DNA of 64,000 nt from Sinorhizobium numidicum (GTDB taxonomy: Bacteria > Pseudomonadota > Alphaproteobacteria > Rhizobiales > Rhizobiaceae), in contig NZ_CP120368.1 in NCBI RefSeq assembly GCF_029892045.1, positions 866,001-930,000 of the forward strand. The letters run 5' to 3'. A program made the translations under genes and the position numbers. Position 1 is the first letter of the stretch, and the number at the start of each line of letters is the position of its first letter. The notes under the pieces were generated by a model. That model was not told where the DNA came from. It ran no database searches and saw only the letters and a list, made by a program, of their open reading frames with translations. Positions 8,954-17,487 of this stretch are shown here, piece by piece.

Positions 8954-9865
8954 TTATCCTTCTTTCCCTACCGTTCGAGCGGCGACAACGTACCATCCCG
9001 TATGAGCAGCGGAAATGCCCTCAGCGGCGCGTTCTGCGTCGTCGTCGCTGTCGAATAACCCGAAGCAAGTGGCGCCTGAGCCGGACATTCGAACGAGCCT
9101 CGCACCGGCGGCTTTCAATGCGCCCGAGACATCCCCGATCACCGGCTCAAGAGCTCGCGCAGGCGGTTCCAGATCGTTGCGCATGTTGGCCATCGCCGCG
9201 ATCCATTCCGCACGCGTTCTTGCGCTCCGCGGGAGGGCAAGCGGCGAATTCGTCTTCTCGACCAGCATCCGAAAGATCACCGGCGTCGAAACCGCGACGC
9301 GCGGATTGACAAGGATGATTGGAAAGGATGGAAGGCGCGGAATGGGGGTAGTCTCCTCGCCGATGCCCTTTGCAAGCAGCGGTCCGCCGTCGAGGCACAT
9401 CGGTACGTCGGCTCCGAGCTCGAGGGCGAGGCTCTTGAGCCTCGCCGGCGTCATTGATGCACCCCAGAAGGTCAATAGCCCACGAAGCGTCGCGGCCGCA
9501 TCCGCCGAGCCGCCGCCGACGCCCGATGCGATAGGCAGGTTTTTTTCGAGGTGGAGATGGACGGGGCTTGTCGCACGGCCCTCCGCCGTCAGCCCCCGGC
9601 GCAGCAGGTCGCGGGCGCGAAGAACGAGGTTGCCGCGCCTGTCATCCGCAGAAAGCGGCAAATCCTGTGAAAAGCGGCCCGAAACGGTAAAACGGTCGAT
9701 ATCAGCGGGTGCCAGACCGATCCGGTCACCGAAATCGGTAAAAGTGACCAGGCTTTCGAGAAGATGATGGCCGTCGGCACGTTGTCCGACGACATGCAGC
9801 GCCAGATTGATCTTGGCGGGCGCCGCATAGGTCAATGCGAAACCCGGAATTCCCTCTGCCTGCAT
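8954..9865 (-). CDS. ispE: 4-diphosphocytidyl-2-C-methyl-D-erythritol kinase
   Basis: A 303-residue GHMP kinase of the non-mevalonate isoprenoid pathway; it phosphorylates the 2-hydroxyl of CDP-methylerythritol. The N-terminal PAKINLALHVVG motif, the GHMP ATP loop GVGGGSADAAATL and the C-terminal VRMSGSGATCFGLF motif are all present. The ATG at 9865 is 7 bp after the stop of the upstream TPR gene, and the extended open frame to 10117 is a shadow of that gene. Other pathway enzymes in the window include dxs at 55952-57889. Confidence 0.95.
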   Translation of the reverse strand: MQAEGIPGFALTYAAPAKINLALHVVGQRADGHHLLESLVTFTDFGDRIGLAPADIDRFTVSGRFSQDLPLSADDRRGNLVLRARDLLRRGLTAEGRATSPVHLHLEKNLPIASGVGGGSADAAATLRGLLTFWGASMTPARLKSLALELGADVPMCLDGGPLLAKGIGEETTPIPRLPSFPIILVNPRVAVSTPVIFRMLVEKTNSPLALPRSARTRAEWIAAMANMRNDLEPPARALEPVIGDVSGALKAAGARLVRMSGSGATCFGLFDSDDDAERAAEGISAAHTGWYVVAARTVGKEG

Positions 9866-9872
9866 ATTGTTA

Positions 9873-11705
9873 TCAGGACTTTTTGCCCGGCGTCGCAGTC
9901 GCGGGACCAGCCTTCTTCGGCAGCTTGTCCTTGGCGTCCGCCGCGGCCGGAACCCGTTCCTTGAGCGGCGGCAGACCGTTTTCGATCTTCGCCTTGATCT
10001 TCGGAATTTCCGCTTCCTCGGGCTTGAGTTCCAAAGTTTGGTTCCACTGGAACACCGCTTCGAGCTTGCGGCCGACCCGCCAGTAGGCGTCGCCCAGGTG
10101 ATCGTTGATCGTCGCATCGCCGGCCAAAAGTTCGGCGGCGCGCTCCAGCTCCCTGACCGCCTCGTCGAAGCGGTTCATTCGGAAATAGGCCCATCCGAGC
10201 GAATCGACGATGTAGCCGTCGTCGGGCTTGAGCTCGACAGCCTTACGGATCATGTCGAGGCCCTCTTCGAGGTTCTTGTTCATGTCGACCCAGGAATAGC
10301 CGAGATAGTTCAGAACCTGCGGCTGGTCCGGATTGAGCTCCAGCGCCTTGCGGAAATTCGGCTCTGCCTTATCCCACATCTTCTGCCGTTCATAGGCGAT
10401 GCCGCGCTGGAAGAACACCGTCCAATCGCTGCGTTTCGGCACGGGGCCGATCGCTGCCACCGCCCGATCATAAACGTCGCCCATCTCCTTGTAGTCCTTG
10501 GCGTCGGAGAGCACGCTGCCATAGGCGAGATAATTGCGGATATTCTTCGGATCGACGTCGATCAGTGCCTTCAGATGCTTCTTCGCCTCGTCGACCTTGC
10601 CGATGCTGGCGAGGCTGAGGCCGAGTTGAAGTTCCGAGAGGCGGCGCATCGGCGAGTCTTCCGGAACGCTCTTGTAGAGAGCGATTGCCTCGTCGGGCTT
10701 CTTCAGGGTTTCCGCAATGCCGCCAAGCATGACGAGAATGTCCGCGCTTTCCGGATCAAGCCGGCGCGCCGTTTGCAAATAAAGCGACACAATGTCTTCC
10801 GCGCCCTCGCGGTTGAGTGCGCCGCCGATGGAGAAAAGTACGGCGGCGGCGCCCTGCACGGCGGTGCGCACCTGCTGCTCTTGCGGTTTGCCTTCTTCGA
10901 TGCTCTTTCTTAGCGCTTCCAGCGGCGTATAGTTGTTGACCAGGCCTTCGCCGACCGAAATCGTGTCCAGCGCCTTCTGCCTGTTGCCCTCGCGGGCTTC
11001 GAAACGCGCCAGCGCCTCGACGGAGCGCATGAACGTGTCCGGGGCGGCGCTGCCGCCCTCGCGGTCCAAAATGGCGTCGTTCAGTCTGGCGCGCGCGGTG
11101 GCCTTGTCGCCGGCTGCAAGCGCGATCGCTCCGGCATGATAATTCTTGAACACGCGGAACCATTCCGGCCCCTCGAGCGCCTTGATCTGCGCCAAGGCCT
11201 CCTTCGGCCTGCCTTGACCGAACTTCGCCCAGGCGGACAGAAGACTGTTCATCAGCCGGTCGAGATCGTTTGGACCTTCATACTTGAGCAGCTTTTGGGC
11301 GCTGCGGTATTCGCGCTTGCGGATCGCTTCGATCGCGCGGACCACCGTGGTGATCCTCTCGACGGCCGGATCGGCTTTCAGTTCCTCCGCGATCTTGGCG
11401 CCTTCGTCAAACTTGCCGCTCATCAGCAACGTGATCATCAGCCGCTGCTTGACGTCGTTGTTATTCGGCTCGAACCGCAATGCAGTCCGATAGAGCGCCG
11501 TTGCCGTTGCGAAGTCACGATCCACATCGGCCGTCCGAGCAGCAAGGAATGCGCCGGCAAAAGTGTTCACGGAACCTATGTCGAAAGGCTCGGCGTTCTC
11601 GACAGCCGCCTTTTCTTCAGCGAAGGCCTGCAGGCCGCCGGTCACCGATGCAAGGACCAGCATTGCCGCGCCGCTGAGGAGGCGAAGGAGTGTATTTTGC
11701 CGCAT
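9873..11705 (-). CDS. Secreted or outer-membrane-associated tetratricopeptide repeat protein
   Basis: A 610-residue protein with an N-terminal signal peptide (LLRLLSGAAMLVLASVTGGLQAFA, residues about 5-28) and TPR-type helical repeats through the rest, for example the repeats containing AEPNFRKALELNPDQPQVLNYLGYSWVD-like and AVELKPDDGYIVDSLGWAYF-like segments. The C-terminus is Lys/Ala/Pro-rich. TPRs are protein-interaction scaffolds; the partner is unknown. The start at 11705 is preferred because it places the signal peptide at the N-terminus, while the frame is open to 11819. It is the first gene of the unit leading into ispE and moaB. Confidence 0.85.
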   Translation of the reverse strand: MRQNTLLRLLSGAAMLVLASVTGGLQAFAEEKAAVENAEPFDIGSVNTFAGAFLAARTADVDRDFATATALYRTALRFEPNNNDVKQRLMITLLMSGKFDEGAKIAEELKADPAVERITTVVRAIEAIRKREYRSAQKLLKYEGPNDLDRLMNSLLSAWAKFGQGRPKEALAQIKALEGPEWFRVFKNYHAGAIALAAGDKATARARLNDAILDREGGSAAPDTFMRSVEALARFEAREGNRQKALDTISVGEGLVNNYTPLEALRKSIEEGKPQEQQVRTAVQGAAAVLFSIGGALNREGAEDIVSLYLQTARRLDPESADILVMLGGIAETLKKPDEAIALYKSVPEDSPMRRLSELQLGLSLASIGKVDEAKKHLKALIDVDPKNIRNYLAYGSVLSDAKDYKEMGDVYDRAVAAIGPVPKRSDWTVFFQRGIAYERQKMWDKAEPNFRKALELNPDQPQVLNYLGYSWVDMNKNLEEGLDMIRKAVELKPDDGYIVDSLGWAYFRMNRFDEAVRELERAAELLAGDATINDHLGDAYWRVGRKLEAVFQWNQTLELKPEEAEIPKIKAKIENGLPPLKERVPAAADAKDKLPKKAGPATATPGKKS

Positions 11706-11865
11706 ATCAAACCTTTCATTGCCAGTGGTCCGGCCCGCCGTTCCATCGCTGGTTGTTCCGGAATCATCGGAAGTTGCCGGACACAAGTCTTGAAGAATAG
11801 AATGGCTTTTTTGGCGCAACGCGGCAAGAAATTCCTCCGGGGAGTATCAATCCGCGGTCCGGCGT

Positions 11866-12882
11866 TCAGCTCACGCGATCAATGCAGAAATCGATCACCT
11901 CGACTAGCGCCGACTTCCATGGAGAGGCCGGCAGCGGGGCGAGTGCATCCCGCGCAATCGTGCCGTAATGCTGGGCCCGTGCGATCGTGTCGGTCAGTCC
12001 GCCATAGCGGCGGATAAGGCCGAGCGCCTTCTCGAGGTTTGCTGCACTGCTGACGCCGCCTTCGATCGCTTCGCGCCAGAAGGCACGATCCTCTGGAGTG
12101 CCGCGGCGGTAGGAGAGAATAACCGGCAGCGTGATCTTGCCCTCTCGGAAGTCGTCACCGACATTTTTGCCGAGGTCCCTCGACGAGCCGCCGTAGTCGA
12201 GGACGTCGTCGACCAACTGGAAGGCCAGACCGAGATTCATGCCATAGGATTTCAGCGCATTGCGGTTGGACTTGCTCGTTGCCGCAACGATCGGGCCGAC
12301 CTCGGAGGCTGCTGCGAAGAGCGCGGCGGTTTTGGCACGGATGACCTGCAGATAATCGTCTTCGGTCGTTTCCATGTTCTTGGCGACGGAAAGCTGCAGG
12401 ACCTCGCCTTCGGCGATCACCGAGGCTGCAGTCGAAAGCACGTCGAGCGCGTCGAGCGAGCCGACGTCGACCATCATGCGGAATGCCTGCCCGAGCAGGA
12501 AGTCTCCGACGAGCACGCTTGCCTGATTGCCCCAGATCGTCCGCGCCGTCGATTTGCCGCGCCTGAGATCGCTTTCATCGACCACGTCGTCGTGCAGAAG
12601 GGTTGCGGTGTGCATGAATTCGACGCTGGTGGCGAGCTTTATGTGGGCATCGCCTTCGTAACCGAACATCGAGGCGGCAGCGAGCGTCAACATCGGCCGC
12701 AGGCGCTTGCCACCCGAGGAGATCAGGTGATTGGCGACCTCCGGGATCATCTGCACGTCGGAGCCGGCTTTGGAGAGAATGAGCTGGTTGACCCGCTCCA
12801 TATCGGACAAAGTGAGGTCGACGAGCGGCTTCACAGACGCCTGTTTGTTTTTATTGTCTTCCAGCGGTATCACTACGCCCAA
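11866..12882 (-). CDS. ispB: Polyprenyl (probably octaprenyl/decaprenyl) diphosphate synthase
   Basis: A 338-residue trans-prenyltransferase that extends FPP with IPP to make the quinone side chain. Both Asp-rich motifs are intact: DDVVDE in LLHDDVVDESDLRRGK and DDVLD in FQLVDDVLDYGG; GGKRLRP (IPP binding) is near residue 50. The start is inferred to be the TTG at 12882 (GVVIPLEDNKNKQ follows), with CAGGAG eight bases upstream; no ATG exists nearby. Chain length cannot be read from the sequence with certainty. It is transcribed divergently from the DUF2007 gene. ubiA at 33213 would use its product. Confidence 0.9.
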   Translation of the reverse strand: MGVVIPLEDNKNKQASVKPLVDLTLSDMERVNQLILSKAGSDVQMIPEVANHLISSGGKRLRPMLTLAAASMFGYEGDAHIKLATSVEFMHTATLLHDDVVDESDLRRGKSTARTIWGNQASVLVGDFLLGQAFRMMVDVGSLDALDVLSTAASVIAEGEVLQLSVAKNMETTEDDYLQVIRAKTAALFAAASEVGPIVAATSKSNRNALKSYGMNLGLAFQLVDDVLDYGGSSRDLGKNVGDDFREGKITLPVILSYRRGTPEDRAFWREAIEGGVSSAANLEKALGLIRRYGGLTDTIARAQHYGTIARDALAPLPASPWKSALVEVIDFCIDRVS

Positions 12883-12913
12883 CGCCCGGACTCCTGTTTC
12901 GTTGCGGTTTCGA

Positions 12914-12942
12914 CAATAGAAAGAGGGCAATCGGGCGGCAAG
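12914..12942 (-). promoter_or_regulatory. Candidate sigma70 promoter for ispB
   Basis: On the minus strand CTTGCC (complement of 12937-12942) and CTATTG (complement of 12914-12919) are separated by 17 bp, a fair match to CTTGAC-N17-CTATAT. It ends about 32 bp before the TTG start of ispB. Confidence 0.45.
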
Positions 12943-12991
12943 AGGCGAATTGCTCCGCCTCATGGAAATTGAAACAGGAAAACCGAGCCGT

Positions 12992-13213
12992 ATGAAGGAA
13001 CTGATCCGCACCAACGACGCCGTGCTTCTCTCTTTTGCGGAGAGCCTGATGAAGGATGCCGGCATTGCCTGCCTCATCGCCGATCGGGACATGAGCATCC
13101 TCGAAGGCTCGCTCGGGCTCCTGCCGCGCCGTTTTCTGGTCGCAGAAGATGATGCGGAGGCAGCCCGGCGCATCCTTGTCGATGCGGGTCTCGAGAAGGA
13201 ATTGCGGCCGTGA
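12992..13213 (+). CDS. DUF2007 domain-containing small protein
   Basis: A 73-residue soluble protein that is almost entirely one DUF2007 domain: MKELIRTNDAVLLSFAESLMKDAGI followed by CLIADRDMS and LPRRFLVAEDDAEAARRIL. Family members are thought to be PII-like signal or substrate-binding folds, but no function is established. The ATG at 12992 follows CAGGAAAACC. It is divergent from ispB and 52 bp upstream of the methyltransferase gene, probably in one transcript with it. Confidence 0.82.
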   Translation: MKELIRTNDAVLLSFAESLMKDAGIACLIADRDMSILEGSLGLLPRRFLVAEDDAEAARRILVDAGLEKELRP

Positions 13214-13265
13214 TCTCAATGATTGCGCGAGGCGGCTGCGACACGTGGGCAAGACGAGCCATATC

Positions 13266-14039
13266 ATGACTGTGACGTCCGAAACGGTGGACGCGTTCCA
13301 CCGTGGCAGATTCCATCTGGTCCAGCCGAGCGGTCGGGGCCACCGTTCCGGCATGGACGCGATGTTGGTTGCCTCTCTCGTTTCCTGCGATGGCCCCTGC
13401 CGCGTCGCCGATCTCGGCGCGGGCGCCGGCGCGGCGGGAATGGCGGTCGCCTCGCGTCTGGAACGAGCCGAGGTGCTGCTCGTCGAGCGTTCGGCGGTCA
13501 TGGCGAGCTTTGCCCGCCGCAGCCTCGCCTTGCCGGAGAACGCCCGCTTTGCCTCAAGGATTGCCGTACTTGAAGCGGACGTTTCGCTGAACGGCAAGGC
13601 GCGCGCGGCCGCCGGCCTGCCGGATGAGACTTTCGATCACGTGATCATGAACCCGCCTTTCAACGATGCCGCCGACCGCCGGACGCCGGACTCCCTCAAG
13701 GAAGAAGCCCACGCGATGAGCGAAGGCCTCTTCGAGACCTGGATCAAGACGGCGGGGGCGATCATGAAGCCGGGGGGACAATTGTCTTTGATCGCACGAC
13801 CGGAATCGATTGCCGAGATCGTCATGGCCTGCGGCCGGCGCTTCGGCGGGATCGAGATAACGCCGCTTTTGCCGCGCGCCGGCGAAAACGCCGTACGGAT
13901 TCTGGTGACCGCGATCAAGCAGAGCCGCAAGCGATTGACGCTCCGCGCGCCGCTGATCATGCACGGCGAGGGAACGCATCACTTTTCTCCGGAGGTGGAT
14001 GATCTCAACAACGGCCGCGCCGCCTATCGGCGCCGATGA
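13266..14039 (+). CDS. SAM-dependent methyltransferase, TrmN6/YfiC type
   Basis: A 257-residue class I methyltransferase. ADLGAGAGAAGMAVAS is the SAM-binding loop and IMNPPFND is the N6-adenine methyltransferase NPPF motif, as in the enzyme that methylates adenine 37 of tRNA1(Val). The N-terminal part has DAFHRGRFHLVQPSGRGHRSGMDA-type residues (in two pieces: FHRGRFHLVQP and GHRSGMDAML), a pattern usual for this family. The start at 13266 was chosen as the first ATG after the preceding gene that yields the full domain. Exact substrate is inferred from the family. Confidence 0.82.
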   Translation: MTVTSETVDAFHRGRFHLVQPSGRGHRSGMDAMLVASLVSCDGPCRVADLGAGAGAAGMAVASRLERAEVLLVERSAVMASFARRSLALPENARFASRIAVLEADVSLNGKARAAAGLPDETFDHVIMNPPFNDAADRRTPDSLKEEAHAMSEGLFETWIKTAGAIMKPGGQLSLIARPESIAEIVMACGRRFGGIEITPLLPRAGENAVRILVTAIKQSRKRLTLRAPLIMHGEGTHHFSPEVDDLNNGRAAYRRR

Positions 14040-14117
14040 TTAACGGTAAGTGTGGCATTGCGTTTGCGGCGGCAGTGCATACATGCAGTGATAAAGTCGT
14101 GTCGGACAGGAGTTGAA

Positions 14118-14984
14118 ATGGCCGGGTTCTTGAAAAGGCTGGTGCCGAAGCGTTTTCGCAGGGACGGGGTGACCATCCCGGCAATCCGGCTGCATGGCGC
14201 TATCATGGCCGGCGGCGGCCAGTTGCGTCCGGTTCTCAATCTTGCGACCGTCGCCCCGCTCCTTGAAAAGGCCTTCTCGGCCACGGACGCTCCGGCCGTC
14301 GCCATTTCTATCAATTCGCCCGGCGGCTCGCCGGTGCAGTCCCGCCTGATCTACCAGCGCATCCGCGATCTCGCGGAAGAGAAGAAGAAGCGCGTCCTGA
14401 TCTTCGTCGAGGATGTGGCAGCCTCCGGTGGCTACATGATTGCGCTTGCCGGCGACGAGATCATCGCCGACCCAACTTCGATTGTCGGCTCGATCGGCGT
14501 GGTCTCCGGCGGTTTCGGCTTTCCGGAACTGCTGAAAAAGATCGGCGTCGAGCGGCGGGTGTATACGGCTGGAGAAAACAAGGTCGTGCTCGACCCGTTC
14601 CAGCCGGAAAAAGAAAGAGATGTCGAGTTTCTAAAGGGTCTGCAACTCGAAATCCACGACACGTTTATCCAGATGGTCAAGGCCCGGCGCGGATCGCTGC
14701 TTGCCGATCATCCCGATATTTTCTCCGGTCTTTTCTGGACGGGGCGGCGCGGTCAGGAACTCGGCCTCATTGACGGTCTCGGCGACATGCGCGGCGAAGT
14801 AAAGAAACGGTACGGAACAAGGGCTCGCCTCGAACTGATCCAGCCGGCACGCAGCCTTTTCGGCCGGCGCCAACCCGGTGCGGCGGTAGCGGCGGCGATT
14901 GCCGCGCCCTTCGCGGCATCAGCGGCGGCCGGTCTTGTCGAAGCGATCGAGGAAAGAGCGCTGTGGGCGCGCTTCGGGCTTTGA
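14118..14984 (+). CDS. S49 family serine peptidase (SppA/SohB-like)
   Basis: A 288-residue protease of the signal peptide peptidase A clan. INSPGGSPVQSRLIYQRI, then EDVAASGGYMIALAGDEI (nucleophile Ser near residue 103) and IVGSIGVVSGGF are seen; the Lys general base expected in this family is plausible within the region FWTGRRGQELGLIDGLGD or earlier but cannot be fixed by eye. There is no clear N-terminal membrane helix, but the C-terminus holds an Ala-rich hydrophobic segment (AAVAAAIAAPFAASAAAGL). The ATG at 14118 is preceded by AGGAGTTGAA. Confidence 0.9.
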   Translation: MAGFLKRLVPKRFRRDGVTIPAIRLHGAIMAGGGQLRPVLNLATVAPLLEKAFSATDAPAVAISINSPGGSPVQSRLIYQRIRDLAEEKKKRVLIFVEDVAASGGYMIALAGDEIIADPTSIVGSIGVVSGGFGFPELLKKIGVERRVYTAGENKVVLDPFQPEKERDVEFLKGLQLEIHDTFIQMVKARRGSLLADHPDIFSGLFWTGRRGQELGLIDGLGDMRGEVKKRYGTRARLELIQPARSLFGRRQPGAAVAAAIAAPFAASAAAGLVEAIEERALWARFGL

Positions 14985-15045
14985 ACCGGCAGTTTTTCCG
15001 CCGATGCCCGTCTTGTTTTCAGGCCGCGATCACGCCGCATCTGGT

Positions 15046-15086
15046 CAGGCGCGCAAGGCCGCTGTAACACTTTGAAGCGCTGCATC
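15046..15086 (+). repeat. Partial RIME-like intergenic element
   Basis: This stretch matches the centre of the fuller element at 34200-34304 (CGCGCAA...CGCTGTA.CACTTTGA then a GCTGCAT/GCTACAT end) in the same orientation, but lacks both outer palindromes. It lies between the S49 peptidase and the small membrane protein genes. Confidence 0.6.
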
Positions 15087-15127
15087 TCCTCTTGAGCATG
15101 GCCGAGGAAGCATGCAGAGGAGGAACC

Positions 15128-15322
15128 ATGCTGCAGATCATCCTGCTCCTCATCATCGGTCTCGTCGCCTGGATCGGATACCGCAAGTTCATTGCTGACG
15201 CCGAGAAGCTGACGCGTCAGCGTGAGCGTTTGCGTCGCGAGAAAGAGACCGGCGCCAATGGAACGCTAGTCAAGGATCCGAAGACGGGAGAATACCGACT
15301 GAAACGCGATGACGAGGAATGA
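15128..15322 (+). CDS. Small single-pass membrane protein
   Basis: A 64-residue protein with one N-terminal membrane helix ([18 protein letters not shown]) followed by a basic helix ([14 protein letters not shown]) and the tail [29 protein letters not shown] directly upstream fixes the ATG at 15128. The short tail resembles a region common in small Rhizobiales membrane proteins of unknown function. It lies 104 bp before glyQ on the same strand. Confidence 0.75.
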   Translation: MLQIILLLIIGLVAWIGYRKFIADAEKLTRQRERLRREKETGANGTLVKDPKTGEYRLKRDDEE

Positions 15323-15426
15323 TAGCCGATCCACCAGGACGGAAGGAGGATCGGGCAAGACGCTTGACCCTTCACGTGCGACATGGCACCTGTCCCGCAA
15401 ATTTTGAAGAATTCGGACGTGATCTT

Positions 15427-16389
15427 ATGAGCAGCGCATCCCTCCCGGACCATTTGAACCCGAAGCGTTCTTTTCAGGCTCTGATCCTGATGCTGCACAA
15501 CTACTGGGCCGACAAGGGCTGCGCCGTGCTTCAGCCGTACGACATGGAAGTCGGCGCCGGCACATTCCATCCCGCGACCACCCTGCGCGCGCTCGGACCG
15601 AAGCCCTGGCGTGCGGCCTATGTCCAGCCGTCGCGCCGTCCGACCGACGGCCGCTATGGAGAGAACCCGAACCGGCTTCAGCACTATTATCAGTATCAGG
15701 TTATTCTGAAGCCGAACCCGTCCAATCTGCAGGAGCTCTATCTCGGCTCGCTCGAGGCGATCGGCCTCGATCCGCTTCTGCATGACATCCGCTTCGTCGA
15801 GGACGACTGGGAAAGCCCGACGCTCGGCGCATGGGGTCTTGGCTGGGAATGCTGGTGCGATGGCATGGAAGTCTCGCAGTTCACCTATTTCCAGCAGGTC
15901 TGCGGCATCGAGTGCTCGCCGGTTTCCGGTGAACTGACCTATGGCCTCGAGCGGCTGGCCATGTATGTACAGGGCGTCGACAATGTCTATGACCTGAACT
16001 TCAACGGCCGCGAAGGCGCCGAGAAGATCAGCTATGGCGATGTGTTCCTGCAGGCCGAGCAGGAATATTCCCGGCACAATTTCGAATATGCCAATACCGC
16101 GATGCTTCATCAGCATTTCATAGACGCTGAGAAGGAGTGCCTTGCGCTGCTTGCCGCCGGTGCGCCCGGTGATGCCAGCAACAACCGCCTGCACAAATGC
16201 GTCTTTCCCGCCTATGACCAGTGCATCAAGGCAAGCCACGTCTTCAATCTGTTGGATGCCCGCGGCGTGATTTCCGTGACGGAGCGTCAGAGCTACATCC
16301 TGCGCGTGCGAACGCTGGCGAAAGCCTGCGGCGAGGCCTTCCTGCTGACCGATGCCGGTGGCGCCAACTGGAACAAGGAAGCGGCCTGA
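15427..16389 (+). CDS. glyQ: Glycyl-tRNA synthetase alpha subunit
   Basis: A 320-residue subunit of the tetrameric (alpha2beta2) bacterial GlyRS; it carries the class II active site that makes glycyl-adenylate. Conserved stretches seen are [54 protein letters not shown] (in two parts) and [15 protein letters not shown]. The start at 15427 matches the usual N-terminus. Its partner glyS lies 3.1 kb downstream, separated by a LemA/DUF2207 pair and an opposite-strand small gene. Confidence 0.97.
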   Translation: MSSASLPDHLNPKRSFQALILMLHNYWADKGCAVLQPYDMEVGAGTFHPATTLRALGPKPWRAAYVQPSRRPTDGRYGENPNRLQHYYQYQVILKPNPSNLQELYLGSLEAIGLDPLLHDIRFVEDDWESPTLGAWGLGWECWCDGMEVSQFTYFQQVCGIECSPVSGELTYGLERLAMYVQGVDNVYDLNFNGREGAEKISYGDVFLQAEQEYSRHNFEYANTAMLHQHFIDAEKECLALLAAGAPGDASNNRLHKCVFPAYDQCIKASHVFNLLDARGVISVTERQSYILRVRTLAKACGEAFLLTDAGGANWNKEAA

Positions 16390-16674
16390 TCACGAGACCA
16401 GGCGGATTTTCCGTCCGCATGGCAAGGTGGTGGGCCGATTTGCTGAGGGCCGCGCGTCGGAAGACGAGGCGCCGTGTTGCAGGCAGAACAACTCGCTCCC
16501 ATCGAGCCGCCACATCGGCTCCACCCTCAGAGATGCGCCGCTCGACAACTCGCCCGCATAGATTTGCAGAGCGCGCCGGACTCCGCTCGGCCGCTCGATG
16601 GGTACTGCGCTCGCATGGGCGGTGAAGAGAGCCGCGAAGGCGATGGCGTTGATGAGAGTTGCGAGTGACGTCAT
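16390..16674 (-). CDS. Possible small secreted protein of unknown function
   Basis: A 94-residue frame on the opposite strand, immediately abutting the glyQ stop. Its first 23 residues (MTSLATLINAIAFAALFTAHASA) are a convincing signal peptide with an AxA cleavage site, and the remainder includes YAGELSSGASLRVEPMWRLD and two Cys/His-containing segments. I do not recognise a family. Competing overlapping frames on both strands make this call uncertain; the signal peptide is the main argument. Confidence 0.45.
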   Translation of the reverse strand: MTSLATLINAIAFAALFTAHASAVPIERPSGVRRALQIYAGELSSGASLRVEPMWRLDGSELFCLQHGASSSDARPSANRPTTLPCGRKIRLVS

Positions 16675-16923
16675 GGTCTTGTCTTCGGTGCTGCGGTTGT
16701 TCGATGCTTTGACTATCGCCCATCAACAGCCGCTCCGCGGTTACCGGCGGAACAGCCGAAGACCTCGGCCGAGCGCATGACCGTTCCCGCAAAGCTTTCA
16801 GCGCGAGCCTGTCCGAACGGCGATCCTGCAAACTTGTGATCGGCTGCGGGATTGGTGCAGAAATGCCTTTGAAGCTGCAAAGCCGGTGCTAATCTCCGGC
16901 GGGTTCTCAAGAGAGGGGTTTTC

Positions 16924-17472
16924 ATGATCGGACTGGCAATCGGCGTCGCCGTGATCCTTTATCTGGTTTTCGTCTACAACGGTCTCGTCAAGGCGCGGCA
17001 GGTCGCCGAAGAGGCTTGGTCCGGCATCGACGTGCAATTGAAGCGGCGCGCCGATCTCATCCCCAATTTGATCGAGACGGTAAAAGGCTACGCGGCCCAC
17101 GAGAAATCGACGCTCGAGGAGGTTGTCGCGCTACGCAACCGGGCGCAGGCGGTGCCGGAGGGCGACGTCGCCGGCCGGGCGGCTGTTGAGGGTGCACTCT
17201 CGCAGGCGCTTGGACGGCTCTTCGCGCTCGCCGAAGCCTATCCGGATCTGAAGGCCAACGAGAATTTCGCGGAGCTCCAAGGTTCGCTGGAGACGATCGA
17301 AGGGGAGATCCAGATGTCGCGCCGCTATTATAACGGTGCGGCCCGCGATCTTAACGTCAAGGTCGAGAGCTTTCCGTCCAATCTGATCGCCAATGTCTTC
17401 CGCTTTGCCAAGGCCGGTTATTTCGAGATCGCCAATGAGGCCGATCGCGCGGTGCCGTCGGTCAAATTCTGA
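16924..17472 (+). CDS. lemA: LemA family protein
   Basis: A 182-residue LemA protein: an N-terminal membrane helix (IGLAIGVAVILYLVFVYNGLV) followed by a long helical bundle (EEAWSGIDVQLKRRADLIPNL in pieces, then YAAHEKSTLEEVVALRN and YNGAARDLN.KVESFPSNLIA). Function is not firmly known; it is usually encoded next to a DUF2207 or TPM-domain membrane protein, as here (the next gene begins 15 bp downstream). AGAGAGGGG precedes the ATG. Confidence 0.93.
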   Translation: MIGLAIGVAVILYLVFVYNGLVKARQVAEEAWSGIDVQLKRRADLIPNLIETVKGYAAHEKSTLEEVVALRNRAQAVPEGDVAGRAAVEGALSQALGRLFALAEAYPDLKANENFAELQGSLETIEGEIQMSRRYYNGAARDLNVKVESFPSNLIANVFRFAKAGYFEIANEADRAVPSVKF

Positions 17473-17487
17473 CGGCCGGAAAAGGAA

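Noticed and set aside
9866..10117. Longer ispE start (to 10117)
   Set aside because: The extension is an Arg/Ser-rich translation of the overlapping TPR gene; family members start with AxPAKINL close to the N-terminus.
15363..15391. CTTGAC at 15363 as a glyQ promoter
   Set aside because: The expected -10 position reads GCACCT, a poor match, although glyQ must have some promoter near here.
16221..16831. Several overlapping frames around 16.2-16.8 kb on both strands
   Set aside because: All Arg-rich shadows except the 16390-16674 frame, which alone has a signal peptide.
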